Both the position numbers and the translations under genes were made by a program. Source: Natrialba sp. SSL1 (GTDB taxonomy: Archaea; Halobacteriota; Halobacteria; Halobacteriales; Natrialbaceae). From it: DNA of 64,000 nucleotides. Shown here in pieces: positions 27,505 through 35,822 of the stretch. Positions within the stretch are counted from its first letter, which is position 1, and every line of letters begins with the position of its first letter. Under the pieces are notes generated by a model. That model had not been told where the DNA came from, made no database searches, and saw only the letters and a list, made by a program, of their open reading frames with translations. The stretch is taken from contig NZ_MASN01000035.1 in NCBI RefSeq assembly GCF_001861355.1, positions 186,001-250,000 on the forward strand, in the 5' to 3' direction.

Positions 27505-28488
27505 ATGAAGGCGACCGCGATGGCCCACCCCATCCAGGGGCTGGTCAAGTATCACGGGATGCGCGACGATATCGAGCGACTCCCGTATCACGACAGCATC
27601 AGCGTCTGTACGGCCCCGAGTCACACCCGCACTACCGTCGAGTTCTCGATGGACTACGACGAGGACACCTACGTCGTCGACGGCGAGGAACTCGAGGGCC
27701 GCGCGGCCGAGCGCGTCGACGCCGTCGTCGAGAAGGCCCGAGATATGTCCGACGCAGCCCACACGGTCTACCCGGTCCGACTCGAGAGTGAGAACAGCTT
27801 CCCGACAAACGTCGGGCTTGGCTCCTCCTCCTCGGGCTTCGCCGCGGCGGCGATGGCGCTGGCCGAGGCGGCCGAACTCGACGCCGACCGACCAACCGTT
27901 TCCACGATCGCACGCGTCGGCTCGGCGTCGGCCGCTCGTGCGGTGACGGGTGCGTTCTCGCAACTCAACACCGGGCTGAACGACGAGGACTGTCGCTCCG
28001 AGCGACTGCCGAGTAACCTCCACGAGGATCTGAAGATCGTCGTCGGACTCGTGCCGTACCACAAGGAGACCGAAGACGCGCACAACGAGGCCGAGGACAG
28101 TCACATGTTCCAGGCCCGCAACGCGCACATCCACGGCCAGATCGCCGAAATGCGCGATGCGCTTCGTAACGACGAGTTCGAGGACGTGTTCGAACTCGCC
28201 GAGCACGACTCGCTCTCGCTCGCGGCCACGACGATGACCGGCCCCGAGGGCTGGGTCTACTGGCAGCCGGCCACGCTCGCGATCTTCAACCGCGTGCGCG
28301 AACTCCGCGAGGAAGAGGACATTCCGGTCTACTTCTCGACGGACACGGGCGCGAGCGTCTACGTCAACACGACCGAAGAGCACGCCGAGTTCGTCGAAGA
28401 GGAGATCGCCGACTGCGGTGTCTCGACGACGATTTGGGATGTCGGCGGCCCCGCTCGCTTGCTCGACGAGGACGAGCACTTGTTCTAA
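27505..28488 (+). CDS. Phosphomevalonate decarboxylase (GHMP superfamily)
   Basis: This 327-aa enzyme belongs to the haloarchaeal mevalonate pathway in which mevalonate 5-phosphate is decarboxylated to isopentenyl phosphate, later phosphorylated to IPP (established for Haloferax). The start MKATAMAHPIQGLVKYHGM, the Ser-rich loop NVGLGSSSSGFAAAA and FSTDTGASVYV match diphosphomevalonate decarboxylase relatives. It supplies isoprenoid units for enzymes such as the polyprenyl synthase at 19841-20905. The ATG at 27505 is preferred; TTTAAG (27476-27481) lies at TATA distance, suggesting a leaderless transcript. Confidence 0.92.
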   Translation: MKATAMAHPIQGLVKYHGMRDDIERLPYHDSISVCTAPSHTRTTVEFSMDYDEDTYVVDGEELEGRAAERVDAVVEKARDMSDAAHTVYPVRLESENSFPTNVGLGSSSSGFAAAAMALAEAAELDADRPTVSTIARVGSASAARAVTGAFSQLNTGLNDEDCRSERLPSNLHEDLKIVVGLVPYHKETEDAHNEAEDSHMFQARNAHIHGQIAEMRDALRNDEFEDVFELAEHDSLSLAATTMTGPEGWVYWQPATLAIFNRVRELREEEDIPVYFSTDTGASVYVNTTEEHAEFVEEEIADCGVSTTIWDVGGPARLLDEDEHLF

Positions 28489-28606
28489 GACGGTTCTGTA
28501 CTTTCTCGCGGTTTGGTACTGCACCGGGTGAAACGAGCACACTGCACTGCACGACAACGGCGGCGTTTGGTCCCCAGTATTTGGGCGCGGGGAACCTACA
28601 TCGGGT

Positions 28607-29854
28607 ATGCACGTCGTCGTCCTCGGTGGCGGCTACGCGGGCCTGACGCTAACCCGCGAACTCGAGAAGCGAGTGCCCACAGATGCGAATCTCGAACTCA
28701 CCCTGGTCAACGACTCGCCGGACCACCTCGTCCAGCACGAACTCCACCGCGTACTCCGCCGGCCCGAACTGGCGAACGCGATCACCGTCTCGCTCCCGGC
28801 CGTTCTCGACCGGGCAACCGTCCGCGTAGCGCGCGTCGAGGCTCTCGACCGTGAGCGACAGACCATCAGACTCTCCGATGGTACCCTCTCCTACGATATC
28901 GCGGCCGTTTGTCTCGGCGCACAGACTGCCACCCACGGACTCGAGGGCGTCCGCGAACACGCGATTCCGTTCAAATGCCTCGGCGATGCGTTTGCCGTCC
29001 GGAGACGAGCGCGGGAGGCGCTGCGCGTGCGCCACCAAGATACCCCACAGTTCGTCGTCTGCGGTGGTGGCCTCTCGGGTATCCAGGTCGCCGGCGAACT
29101 CGCCGCACTCGTTCGTGAGGGCCACGGATCGAATGCAGACGCTACGCCGTCCGTTACTCTCCTCGAACAACTCGACACCGTCGCCCCACAGTTCGACGCT
29201 CCCTTTCAGCGCGCGGTGACAGCTGCACTCGAGTCCGTCGGCGTTACAGTCCGGACTGGGACAGCCGTTACTCGAGTGACGCCGTCGGCGGTGGGACTCG
29301 AGTCGGGCGAGGAACTCCCGGCGGAGTGTGTCGTCTGGACGGGCGGGATTCGAGGAACGGACGCCCTCGATCGAGAGCGGCCGATGGTTGGGCCAGCGTT
29401 AGAACTCGACGAGCGGACGTTTGTACTCGGTGATGCGGCGCTGATGACCGACGTGGAGGGGGCGGCGGTTCCGGCGAGTGCCCAGAGTGCGATACAGGCG
29501 GCGCGGGCGCTCGCGCCGACGATTGCAGGTCTCGTGAGCGGGGAACGTGACGATAGCGAGGAGCGCGACCGAGGCAGTGGACCAGAGTCGGTGTCGGTGT
29601 CGGTGTCGGCATCAGTGTCGGCGTCGGCATCCGCGAACTTCGCGTTCGACTCACCCGGCTGGGTCGTCAGCGTGGGTGACGACGCGGTCGCACAGGTTGG
29701 GTCGAGAGTGCTTACTGGCCGCGGTGCGCGGCTGCTCAAGAGCGGTGTCAGGCTTCGGTATCTCGCCGAAGTCGGCGCTGCTGACCGGGCGGCGGCGCTC
29801 GCGCGAGAGGAGATCGATCACCGACTGCCGTTCGAATTCGATCGCGAGTCGTAG
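28607..29854 (+). CDS. FAD-dependent NADH dehydrogenase-like oxidoreductase (NDH-2 type)
   Basis: The 415-aa protein has an N-terminal FAD-binding GxGxxG (VVLGGGYAGL), a second dinucleotide motif VVCGGGLSGIQVAGEL for NAD(P)H, and a late FVLGDAALM FAD motif. It resembles type II NADH dehydrogenases that pass electrons to menaquinone without proton pumping. That would complement a complex I lacking its NADH module, though this role is inference. Residues about 328-344 form an SVSVSVSASVSASASA tract encoded by a GTGTCG-like repeat. Confidence 0.88.
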   Translation: MHVVVLGGGYAGLTLTRELEKRVPTDANLELTLVNDSPDHLVQHELHRVLRRPELANAITVSLPAVLDRATVRVARVEALDRERQTIRLSDGTLSYDIAAVCLGAQTATHGLEGVREHAIPFKCLGDAFAVRRRAREALRVRHQDTPQFVVCGGGLSGIQVAGELAALVREGHGSNADATPSVTLLEQLDTVAPQFDAPFQRAVTAALESVGVTVRTGTAVTRVTPSAVGLESGEELPAECVVWTGGIRGTDALDRERPMVGPALELDERTFVLGDAALMTDVEGAAVPASAQSAIQAARALAPTIAGLVSGERDDSEERDRGSGPESVSVSVSASVSASASANFAFDSPGWVVSVGDDAVAQVGSRVLTGRGARLLKSGVRLRYLAEVGAADRAAALAREEIDHRLPFEFDRES

Positions 29855-30352
29855 CGCTTGGTTGGGGTCAGAGCCGCTGCAAGTCGATGCATACCGAATC
29901 GTCGTTGGCTGTGCGACCAGTTTGGACTAGTCACAGCTGTTGCTCTGGGTTGGAGGAGGATCCGAAGCGGAAGAAGACCGAATAGAACGGACCGAGGTGA
30001 TGCAATCACGAGTCGACCGTCGGTCCGGTAGGGTGGTGTGGACCGACGCAGACGTGCGGGTCGAACGACAAGCGGCAGGTGTCAGATCTCACGACCGGAC
30101 GCCAGCTGTGATCGGTTGTGCCCGGTGTGAGCCGTCGTGTGGATCATGGTGGTGGGTGGCTGGGGTGCGTGGTGGGACATTGCGGTGGGTGTGGTGAGTT
30201 AGTTGTGATGTGGTGGGTGTGGTGGGTGTGGTGGATATGGTGGGTTGTTGTGGTGTGGATGATGTGACTGCATCGCCGACACCGCACGGTTGGGTCGACC
30301 CTGCAGAACCGCAAGACCACGACTGCAAGACGGCATCACTTGCAGTACATCG
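29855..30352 (+). other. Intergenic region with a G/T-rich tract
   Basis: About 500 bases without a convincing gene. From about 30140 to 30262 the plus strand is very rich in G and T, with tandem GTGGTGGGT-like units (GGTGGGTGTGGTGGGTGTGG at about 30211-30230). The rest carries no recognised gene or RNA. Confidence 0.45.
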
Positions 30353-30688
30353 TCACCAGCGCGGTCGCGTGTACCGCATGGCTCTGAGCGCCATGCCGAG
30401 CACGAGTAGCGCGATGAACGCTACCGCGAGCCACTGGCCGGTGTGGGTCAGCAACGCGCCGCCGACTGCACCGAGCAGATCGACGCCAGTTGCCTGGCCG
30501 AGTGCGAACAGCACGACCGCGAGACCAACGAGCACGACGATCGTTTGCACCGCGGTCGACAGCAACCATGCGCCGATATCGAACCGCGAGCCTCGTCGCT
30601 GGTCCGGCGGCGGCTGTTGCTGGTGCTCCCGTGCGGGAGCGTCCGTGTCTGCCGCCGAGTCGGACCGGGTGCGTTCGTGTTGGGACAT
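30353..30688 (-). CDS. Small membrane protein, two transmembrane helices
   Basis: The 111-aa product has a charged, Pro/Gln-rich N-terminus (about 1-35) and two hydrophobic helices (about 46-70 and 84-103) ending RAMRYTRPRW. No enzyme motif is seen. Such short two-helix proteins are frequent in haloarchaea. It starts at ATG 30688 (MSQHERTRSDS). Confidence 0.7.
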   Translation of the reverse strand: MSQHERTRSDSAADTDAPAREHQQQPPPDQRRGSRFDIGAWLLSTAVQTIVVLVGLAVVLFALGQATGVDLLGAVGGALLTHTGQWLAVAFIALLVLGMALRAMRYTRPRW

Positions 30689-30868
30689 GAGCGGTCACCC
30701 CGGTCACGACGACCAGCGACGACCGGATTATTATCGGTCAGCTAAGCAACGACTCCACACTAACTGCTCAAAGTGTAGTCACTACCGTCTCGTTTCCTCA
30801 CAGCAGGTATTTCGCCGCCCAGAAAACCGTTCGATACACGCAACAATCCGTCGCCGTCACCGAACCTC

Positions 30869-31846
30869 TCACGTCCAGCGGTCCAGTCCCGTCTGTGTCA
30901 CGCTCTCCTCGATCCGCTCGAACCCGCGTGCAACCTCGTCGGCATCGACCGCCCACTCTTCAGTCACGTACTCTCGCGCCGCCTCTATGTCCGGATCCAG
31001 TGTCGTCTCAAACTCGTACTCGTCCGTGACGTTCGGCTCCCGAAAGAGCGCTCGCACGCGGTCACCGTACTCGAGTGTCTCGCCGCGCGCTTCGAGCACG
31101 CTCCAGAGGTCGCCGTGCTCGGAAATTTCCGACAGCGCGGTTTTCGGGCCGATTCCCGAGATACCGTCGTTGAAGTCCGTCCCGATGAGGATAGCTGCGT
31201 CGATGAGTTGCTCGAGTGTGAGGTCGTGGTGTGCCAGCGTCGCTTCGAGATCCATCAGCTCGGGATCACCCTTGCTCGTGAGTTGTCGGAGGGTGTATGG
31301 CGCACCGAAGAGCAGCGCGTCGTAGTCCTCGGAGCCGACGTAGTCCGCGTCGCCACGCCGGACCATGTGGGCGGCCTGTGCCTCGCCCTCAGCGGGCGCT
31401 TCGACGATCGGCACGTCGAGCAATCGGAGGAGTTCGCGGCTGGTCTCCTGGATCGTCGGCGTCAGTTGCTGCGTGCGCGACTCGAGTTGGGCGATGGCGA
31501 CCTCGTCGCCTTCCTCGCGGGCGGTCTCGAGTTGCTCCTCGTACGTCTGGCGCTGCTCGCGGCGGGATTCGATCTCGTCTTCCTTGAGTTCGGAGGGGCC
31601 GCCGTCGAAGACCATGACCGGTGTCACGTCGTTCTCGAAGAACTTGGGGAGCCCCTGGACGATACCGATCAGGTTGGCGACCTCGGTGCCGTCTGCAGTC
31701 GTGTACTTCGAACTGCTGGTCCACTTGACGGTCGTCGTCAGGTACCGATAGAGCCAGTTGTGCGCGTCGACGGCGACGACACCCTCGATTTCGGAGAACG
31801 GAACCTCTTCGATGACGGCGATGTCGCGTAAAGCAGCGTTTCCCAT
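30869..31846 (-). CDS. fen: Flap endonuclease 1
   Basis: FEN1 removes 5' flaps during Okazaki fragment maturation and repair. The 325-aa protein has the N domain ([14 protein letters not shown] with metal Asp 27; [12 protein letters not shown]), the I domain ([25 protein letters not shown]) and the H3TH helix motif ([17 protein letters not shown]). The last eight residues QTGLDRWT fit a PCNA-interacting motif (Q-x-x-L-x-x-W-x) at the extreme C-terminus, where archaeal FEN1 binds the clamp. Length is normal. Confidence 0.95.
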   Translation of the reverse strand: MGNAALRDIAVIEEVPFSEIEGVVAVDAHNWLYRYLTTTVKWTSSSKYTTADGTEVANLIGIVQGLPKFFENDVTPVMVFDGGPSELKEDEIESRREQRQTYEEQLETAREEGDEVAIAQLESRTQQLTPTIQETSRELLRLLDVPIVEAPAEGEAQAAHMVRRGDADYVGSEDYDALLFGAPYTLRQLTSKGDPELMDLEATLAHHDLTLEQLIDAAILIGTDFNDGISGIGPKTALSEISEHGDLWSVLEARGETLEYGDRVRALFREPNVTDEYEFETTLDPDIEAAREYVTEEWAVDADEVARGFERIEESVTQTGLDRWT

Positions 31847-31921
31847 TGGGCCACTATTGGTGGGTCTGGGATTTGAATTGTCCCCTCTCGCTCTCGACTC
31901 GCAGCCGACGACTGTTGAGCG

Positions 31922-32479
31922 CTACCGGGCCGGCGGCTCGCTGCCGACTCGCGACTCGAGGAATTCCGTTTCGTCCCCGGAAAGGTCCCGGTCCCGAAAC
32001 TCATCGAGCCCGTTCTGATACGCGTCTGGTTCGCGTTCGGTTCCCGTCGGGTCGTTCTCACTAGCTGTGGGTGGTTGGTACTCGAGTACCAACTCGGCGA
32101 TCCCCGTCGTCTCGCCGGTGTAGGTAAAACCGGCGCGGTAGAGCGCCTCGTAGGCGAAGGGGTTGTTGACCGCGATTCGGATGCAGTCGTAGCCGCGCTC
32201 GACGGCGCGGTCGCGAACGAGCGAGACGAGTTCGGGGCCGACCCCCTCGCCGCGGCGGTCGCGAGCGACGGTGACGTACCGGAGCCACAGCGTGTGCTCG
32301 TCGGTTCGATCCTCGTTGAACGCGATGGCTGCGACGATGGTTTCGCCGTCACGGGCGACCGCCTTCCCGGTGTTCGTCATGACGAACTTGCCGGCGTAGC
32401 TGAATCGTTCGTGGTCGAGTGGCAGTTTCGGCCCGTCGGGTGGCCACCCGAGCAGTTCGTACGTGAGGTCCTGGGGCAC
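31922..32479 (-). CDS. GNAT-family N-acetyltransferase
   Basis: The 185-aa protein has the GNAT acetyl-CoA loop in RYVTVARDRRGEGVGPELV and a following IAVNNPFAYEALYRAGF helix typical of the family. The GTG at 32479 is chosen because the residues after it (VPQDLTYELLGWPPDGP) look like the conserved start; a longer reading adds Cys- and Arg-rich sequence of low quality. The acceptor substrate is unknown. It lies 75 bases upstream of fen on the same strand. Confidence 0.82.
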   Translation of the reverse strand: MPQDLTYELLGWPPDGPKLPLDHERFSYAGKFVMTNTGKAVARDGETIVAAIAFNEDRTDEHTLWLRYVTVARDRRGEGVGPELVSLVRDRAVERGYDCIRIAVNNPFAYEALYRAGFTYTGETTGIAELVLEYQPPTASENDPTGTEREPDAYQNGLDEFRDRDLSGDETEFLESRVGSEPPAR

Positions 32480-32694
32480 GAGTTGGGGTCGCTTGGTCGG
32501 ACGGGAACTAATAGCCGTCGTCCAGTCGAGGACAGCAAGGGACAGCCGAAGACAGCAGGGACAAGGCCGGCGACCACAGATGAGAAGCGAACTCGAGTAG
32601 CCCACCGCACTGTGTACGCGTCGTGATTGCCCGGCGGACGTGACACGTGCCGGACAAACCATTATGGAGCCCGTTGTGGTACACTGCCCTCACT

Positions 32695-33246
32695 ATGAGC
32701 GCAGAGTCCGATACACAGTCGACAGTCGGTATCGAGACCTCGATTGGCTGGCCGGTCGGTGGCGCAGTCGGTGGTGCAGTCGGAGCACTCGCCTTCGGTG
32801 CCCTCATCTGGCTCTTCGATCCCGAGGTCGTCTCGGCGGCGATTCCCGGCATCTACGGGCTGGATCCCACCGGCGTCGTCGGCTGGGGAATCCACATCGC
32901 CCACGGGATCGGTCTCGGGCTGATCTTTGGGTTCCTCGTCACCCGCAAACCCATTCTCGGCATCATCCAGATGAACCCCGAGACCGAGTCGCTCTCACGA
33001 ACCGGGATCACGCTGCGCGTCGTCGCCGCCGGCTTCGTCTTCGGGCTGGCTGTCTGGGCAATCCTGCCGCTGCTCGTCCTCCCGGTCTGGCTCGACGCAA
33101 TCGGAACCGAGGCGGCAGCCGACTTCCCGACCACGGCGGTCGAAAGTATGGTCGGCCACCTGCTGTTCGGGACGGTGCTCGGCATCGTCTTCGCGCTCGT
33201 CACGAACCTCCACCCGGAGCGTGCCGAGACGCCGCTCGAAGACTGA
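32695..33246 (+). CDS. Integral membrane protein of unknown function
   Basis: The 183-aa product has about four hydrophobic helices (about 20-42, 60-82, 105-128, 150-168) with Gly-rich packing motifs (GWPVGGAVGGAVGALAFG). A His-rich segment, GWGIHIAHGIGLGLIFGFL, lies in the second helix. No transport or enzyme signature is recognised. The ATG at 32695 is preceded by a divergent region shared with the GNAT gene. Confidence 0.72.
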   Translation: MSAESDTQSTVGIETSIGWPVGGAVGGAVGALAFGALIWLFDPEVVSAAIPGIYGLDPTGVVGWGIHIAHGIGLGLIFGFLVTRKPILGIIQMNPETESLSRTGITLRVVAAGFVFGLAVWAILPLLVLPVWLDAIGTEAAADFPTTAVESMVGHLLFGTVLGIVFALVTNLHPERAETPLED

Positions 33247-33267
33247 GAGAGCGGCACCTGACACCTT

Positions 33268-33789
33268 TCAGAAGCGATTCCGCCACCGCTGCGTCCGCAC
33301 CACTTCGTCTTTCATCGCCGAACAGTTCGCCGTCGCCCGATCCTCGCCGAGTTCGTCCGCCATCTCCTCGACACACGCGTCCCAGGAGCCGCCGATCGAC
33401 GACCAGAACTCGAGGACGCTGTTTCTGTCCCAGCCCTCGGGCAAGTCATCGAGGCCGTTCACGTCCTCGTTGATGACTGGTGTGAGCGCCTCCTCGTCGC
33501 CGTCACCATCGCCCTCGCCAGCAGTCGACTCCAACGCATCATCGTCGTCCAACGCACTGGACTCGAGTACCGAAGCGCGATACACTGCCGAGCCGACTGT
33601 CTCGGGACCGAGGCCCACGACGTACGCAGGCTGGTCGTCGCTGGCATCGACAGCGGTGACGTTTTCGTCACCCTCTCCCTCACCCGTCGGAAACTCGAAC
33701 TCGCTCATCAGCACCGCTGCGACGACACCGCGGCCGTCCGGCGTCGCGACGATGTCTCCCGTTTCGTATCTGGTGGCTGCGTCGGGCAT
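33268..33789 (-). CDS. Hypothetical protein with C-terminal Cys-containing motif
   Basis: The 173-aa product has a beta-rich N-terminal part (ETGDIVATPDGRGVVAAVL, PAYVVGLGPETVGSAVY), an acidic repeat-like linker (about 75-105), and a C-terminal helical part with WDACVEEMADELGEDRATAN, then CSAMKDEVV. The Cys-containing end is reminiscent of short domains in some haloarchaeal prophage proteins; that link is weak. Its position beside a tRNA gene with a duplicated 3' end would fit an integrated-element remnant. Confidence 0.65.
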   Translation of the reverse strand: MPDAATRYETGDIVATPDGRGVVAAVLMSEFEFPTGEGEGDENVTAVDASDDQPAYVVGLGPETVGSAVYRASVLESSALDDDDALESTAGEGDGDGDEEALTPVINEDVNGLDDLPEGWDRNSVLEFWSSIGGSWDACVEEMADELGEDRATANCSAMKDEVVRTQRWRNRF

Positions 33790-33886
33790 ACTCGAGTACT
33801 CGGCCGCGGTGTCGGTAGTGTCGATGCGCGGATGTGCAAGGGTGCAAGGCAGTTTGCAGGAACGAGTGTGAAGTGTGTTAGAGAAA

Positions 33887-33909
33887 GCGCGAACCGGGAT
33901 TTGAACCCG
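33887..33909 (-). repeat. Copy of the tRNA-Gly 3' end (att-like)
   Basis: These 23 bases match the T-arm and acceptor end of the tRNA-Gly at 34021-34043 with one mismatch (A for G at base 6). No 5' half of a tRNA accompanies them. Such 3'-end copies mark attachment sites of integrases that target tRNA genes (established for archaea). Confidence 0.65.
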
Positions 33910-33985
33910 ACTACGAGACGGTCCCGATCGTTCGTTTTGCCCACTACGCGGGTTCCGTCTTCTCTACTTCAAATCCCTCATTCGC

Positions 33986-34019
33986 TTCCTTCGGCTCACG
34001 ATCTTGTTCGCCGAAGGAA
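33986..34019 (-). terminator. Hairpin directly after tRNA-Gly
   Basis: TTCCTTCGGC (33986-33995) and GCCGAAGGAA (34010-34019) form a 10-bp perfect stem with a 14-base loop, starting one base after the tRNA 3' end. It may help termination or processing, or be part of an old insertion junction. Confidence 0.45.
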
Positions 34020-34090
34020 TGCGCGGACCGGGATTTGAACCCGGGCCATGAGCTTGGAAGGCTCAGGTCCTACCACTAGACCATCCGCGC
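34020..34090 (-). tRNA. tRNA-Gly (anticodon UCC)
   Basis: The reverse strand folds into a complete 71-base tRNA. The acceptor stem is GCGCGGA/TCCGCGC with discriminator A at 34020, the D arm contains TAGTGGTAGG, the anticodon arm is TGAGC-CTTCCAA-GCTCA with anticodon TCC, and the T arm is CCGGG-TTCAAAT-CCCGG. No CCA is encoded. A TTTAAG-like box near 34115-34122 lies at promoter distance. Confidence 0.96.
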
Positions 34091-34204
34091 TCACTCCCTG
34101 ATTTTGGCTCCATGTTTAAGGCGCTTCCGTTTCGGCGTCATCGCTTGCCAGCGATTGGCGCGCTGTCCCCCGGTTATCCTCAGGTGAGTCGCTCTCGAAC
34201 CCAC

Positions 34205-34945
34205 TCACACATCCGACGCAGCAGCGCCAGCAACGACTGCATAACAGTTGCCGCTCGAGACCTCCCACTCGAGTACCTCCAGCGAGCTCGCTGCCAGATC
34301 CTGCTCGAACTCCTCGGGGGTGTAGATGTGGTAGAAGCGGTCGACGGTGTCGCCGCCGGGGAGGGTCCACTCGATCGTGGTGTCGAAGCCGGTGCCGTCG
34401 GCGGTGTCGAGTTCGTCCTCGTCGAAGCGGTCGTGGGCGGTCGACCAGGCGCTGACGAGTGCGCGGCCGTCAGGGGCGGGAGCGAGCACGCGGCCGAGTT
34501 CGTCGAGACTGGCCTGGCGAGCGGCCTGCGTGGGGAGGTGGTGGAGTGTCGCGACGTAGACGGCAGCCGAAATTGCGTTCGCTTCGAGGGGGAGTTCGGC
34601 GGCGTCGCCCTGACAGAGGTCGACGGCGAACTCGCGCTCCTGTGCCCGTTCGCGCCCGGTTTCGAGGAGACCACGGCTGACATCCACGCCGAGGACGTGG
34701 TCGAAGTAACCGGTATCGGCGAGCAGTTCGGCGTGGCGGCAGTTGCCACAGCCGAGGTCGAGGCCGACGGGGGCCGTCTCAGTGTCAGCCCGAGCGCGCT
34801 CGTCGACGGTGTCTGTGACGAACGACTCGACTTCGGGCCAGGCGTACTCCCGGGTCTTCGCGAAGTGCGTCGCGATCTGATCGTAGGTATCGCGAACGGC
34901 TGCGCGGTCGGCCCGGTCATCTGAGCGGTCGTGGGGAGCGGCCAT
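34205..34945 (-). CDS. SAM-dependent methyltransferase, Trm9/ALKBH8-like
   Basis: The 246-aa protein begins, after a short acidic leader, with VRDTYDQIATHFAKTREYAW and the SAM motif GLDLGCGNCRHAELL, closely following the layout of Trm9, which methylates carboxymethyl groups on tRNA wobble uridine. SAM motif IV-like VATLHHLPTQAARQ is present. Trm9-type enzymes need the small zinc protein Trm112, which is encoded at 47278-47499 in this window. Start at 34945 (MAAPHDRSDD). The tRNA substrate role is inferred from family resemblance. Confidence 0.82.
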   Translation of the reverse strand: MAAPHDRSDDRADRAAVRDTYDQIATHFAKTREYAWPEVESFVTDTVDERARADTETAPVGLDLGCGNCRHAELLADTGYFDHVLGVDVSRGLLETGRERAQEREFAVDLCQGDAAELPLEANAISAAVYVATLHHLPTQAARQASLDELGRVLAPAPDGRALVSAWSTAHDRFDEDELDTADGTGFDTTIEWTLPGGDTVDRFYHIYTPEEFEQDLAASSLEVLEWEVSSGNCYAVVAGAAASDV

Positions 34946-35113
34946 TGTCCGATGTCGTCGATGAGCGCGCAAAAAGCGTTCGCAACGGGTTGCCAACTCT
35001 TTCAGTGATCAGACGGATCGGGATCGCGTTGTACCCGTGAGCGCCACCCCGTCGGATCGATCATCGGACAGAACGACAACGAACCGTATCAGTCCACGTC
35101 AACCCAGGAAGGG

Positions 35114-35129
35114 TGGTCAAAAGTGACCA
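35114..35129 (+). promoter_or_regulatory. Palindrome upstream of the DUF5793 gene
   Basis: TGGTCA-AAAG-TGACCA is a perfect 6-bp inverted repeat about 100 bases before the DUF5793 start, in a 282-bp gap after the divergent methyltransferase gene. It looks like a dimeric regulator site; no regulator can be named. Confidence 0.3.
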
Positions 35130-35227
35130 TCTTGTTCCAAACACTGTCTGAAACGTATGTCTGTCCAGAGCAATGATGACCCGTGCGTTACGTTCATACG
35201 ATGGGAGCGCTAACCGATGACTACGGA

Positions 35228-35698
35228 ATGAGGCGCGAGCACTTCACGTTACATGTCAGTAATGTCGACTGGGTCGAAACAGACGAGGAACCGAGAAAAC
35301 CCTCGGTATCGATCGATTTCACCGGCCCAGCGTCGATGCTTCGCGAGCGCCTTACTGGCTCCGATGACGAGGTTCTCGATGCGGGCGAAACTGACGTTGC
35401 GCTCCGACTGCAAGAACCCCTCGACGAGGACGCCGCTGGCGTCGTGAGCGTCACGAACCGAATCACGGGAGATTTCATCCTCGAGTTGAACGAGGAAGCA
35501 GACGACGTACTCCGATTTATTCGGGCAGCGAGGGGCTACGGCGAGCAGGCCAACGACGATGATGGCCGCTACGAGGTCGAAATTAGACTCGACGACGAAC
35601 CGTTCGTAAGCTACGACAAGCGGACCTTCCTCGTCTACGACGACGAGGGTAGTCTGCTGCGCCAGCACAGTCTGATCCCGAGCGGCGTCGAACTCTAA
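35228..35698 (+). CDS. DUF5793-family protein
   Basis: The 156-aa product begins MRREHFTLHVSNVDWVE and contains FTGPASMLRERLTG, LRLQEPL and SVTNRITGDFILELNEEADDVLRF, a haloarchaea-specific family of unknown function. It is acidic, soluble and without Cys. Upstream in-frame ATGs at 35183 and 35201 exist, but family members start at MRREHF. No partner gene is evident. Confidence 0.8.
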   Translation: MRREHFTLHVSNVDWVETDEEPRKPSVSIDFTGPASMLRERLTGSDDEVLDAGETDVALRLQEPLDEDAAGVVSVTNRITGDFILELNEEADDVLRFIRAARGYGEQANDDDGRYEVEIRLDDEPFVSYDKRTFLVYDDEGSLLRQHSLIPSGVEL

Positions 35699-35762
35699 GT
35701 CCGATTTTTGGCGCTCTCGTTCCGATGACCGCTCGTCTCACCCGGTGGGAACGGACCGGCAA

Positions 35763-35788
35763 TTATAAGTGATTTAGGCACCCCTAAA
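35763..35788 (+). promoter_or_regulatory. TATA box with Idr/DtxR-like operator
   Basis: TTATAA (35763-35768) is followed by TTTAGG-CACC-CCTAAA (35773-35788), a perfect 6-bp inverted repeat. The 14-base core TTAGGCACCCCTAA fits the TTAGG-N4-CCTAA pattern reported for the haloarchaeal iron regulators Idr1/Idr2. A regulator bound here would sit between TATA and start site and block transcription. Confidence 0.7.
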
Positions 35789-35798
35789 CCGAATGTGT

Positions 35799-35814
35799 CC
35801 CGGCTGCTGCCGGG
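35799..35814 (+). other. Hairpin in the ABC ATPase leader
   Basis: CCCGGC-TGCT-GCCGGG forms a perfect 6-bp stem with a tetraloop, 9 bases before the chosen ATG at 35823 and inside the alternative coding start at 35793. It could affect start choice. Confidence 0.45.
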
Positions 35815-35822
35815 GGTCGATA

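Noticed and set aside
30190-30262. CRISPR array or telomere-like repeat
   Set aside because: Units are very short and irregular and there are no spacers; no CRISPR array is visible anywhere in the window.
32480-32662. Longer start for the GNAT protein
   Set aside because: The extra 61 residues are Cys/Arg-rich, cross the divergent promoter and lack family similarity.
33887-33975. A second complete tRNA gene
   Set aside because: Only the T-arm and 3' acceptor strand are present; no matching 5' acceptor strand or anticodon arm can be drawn.
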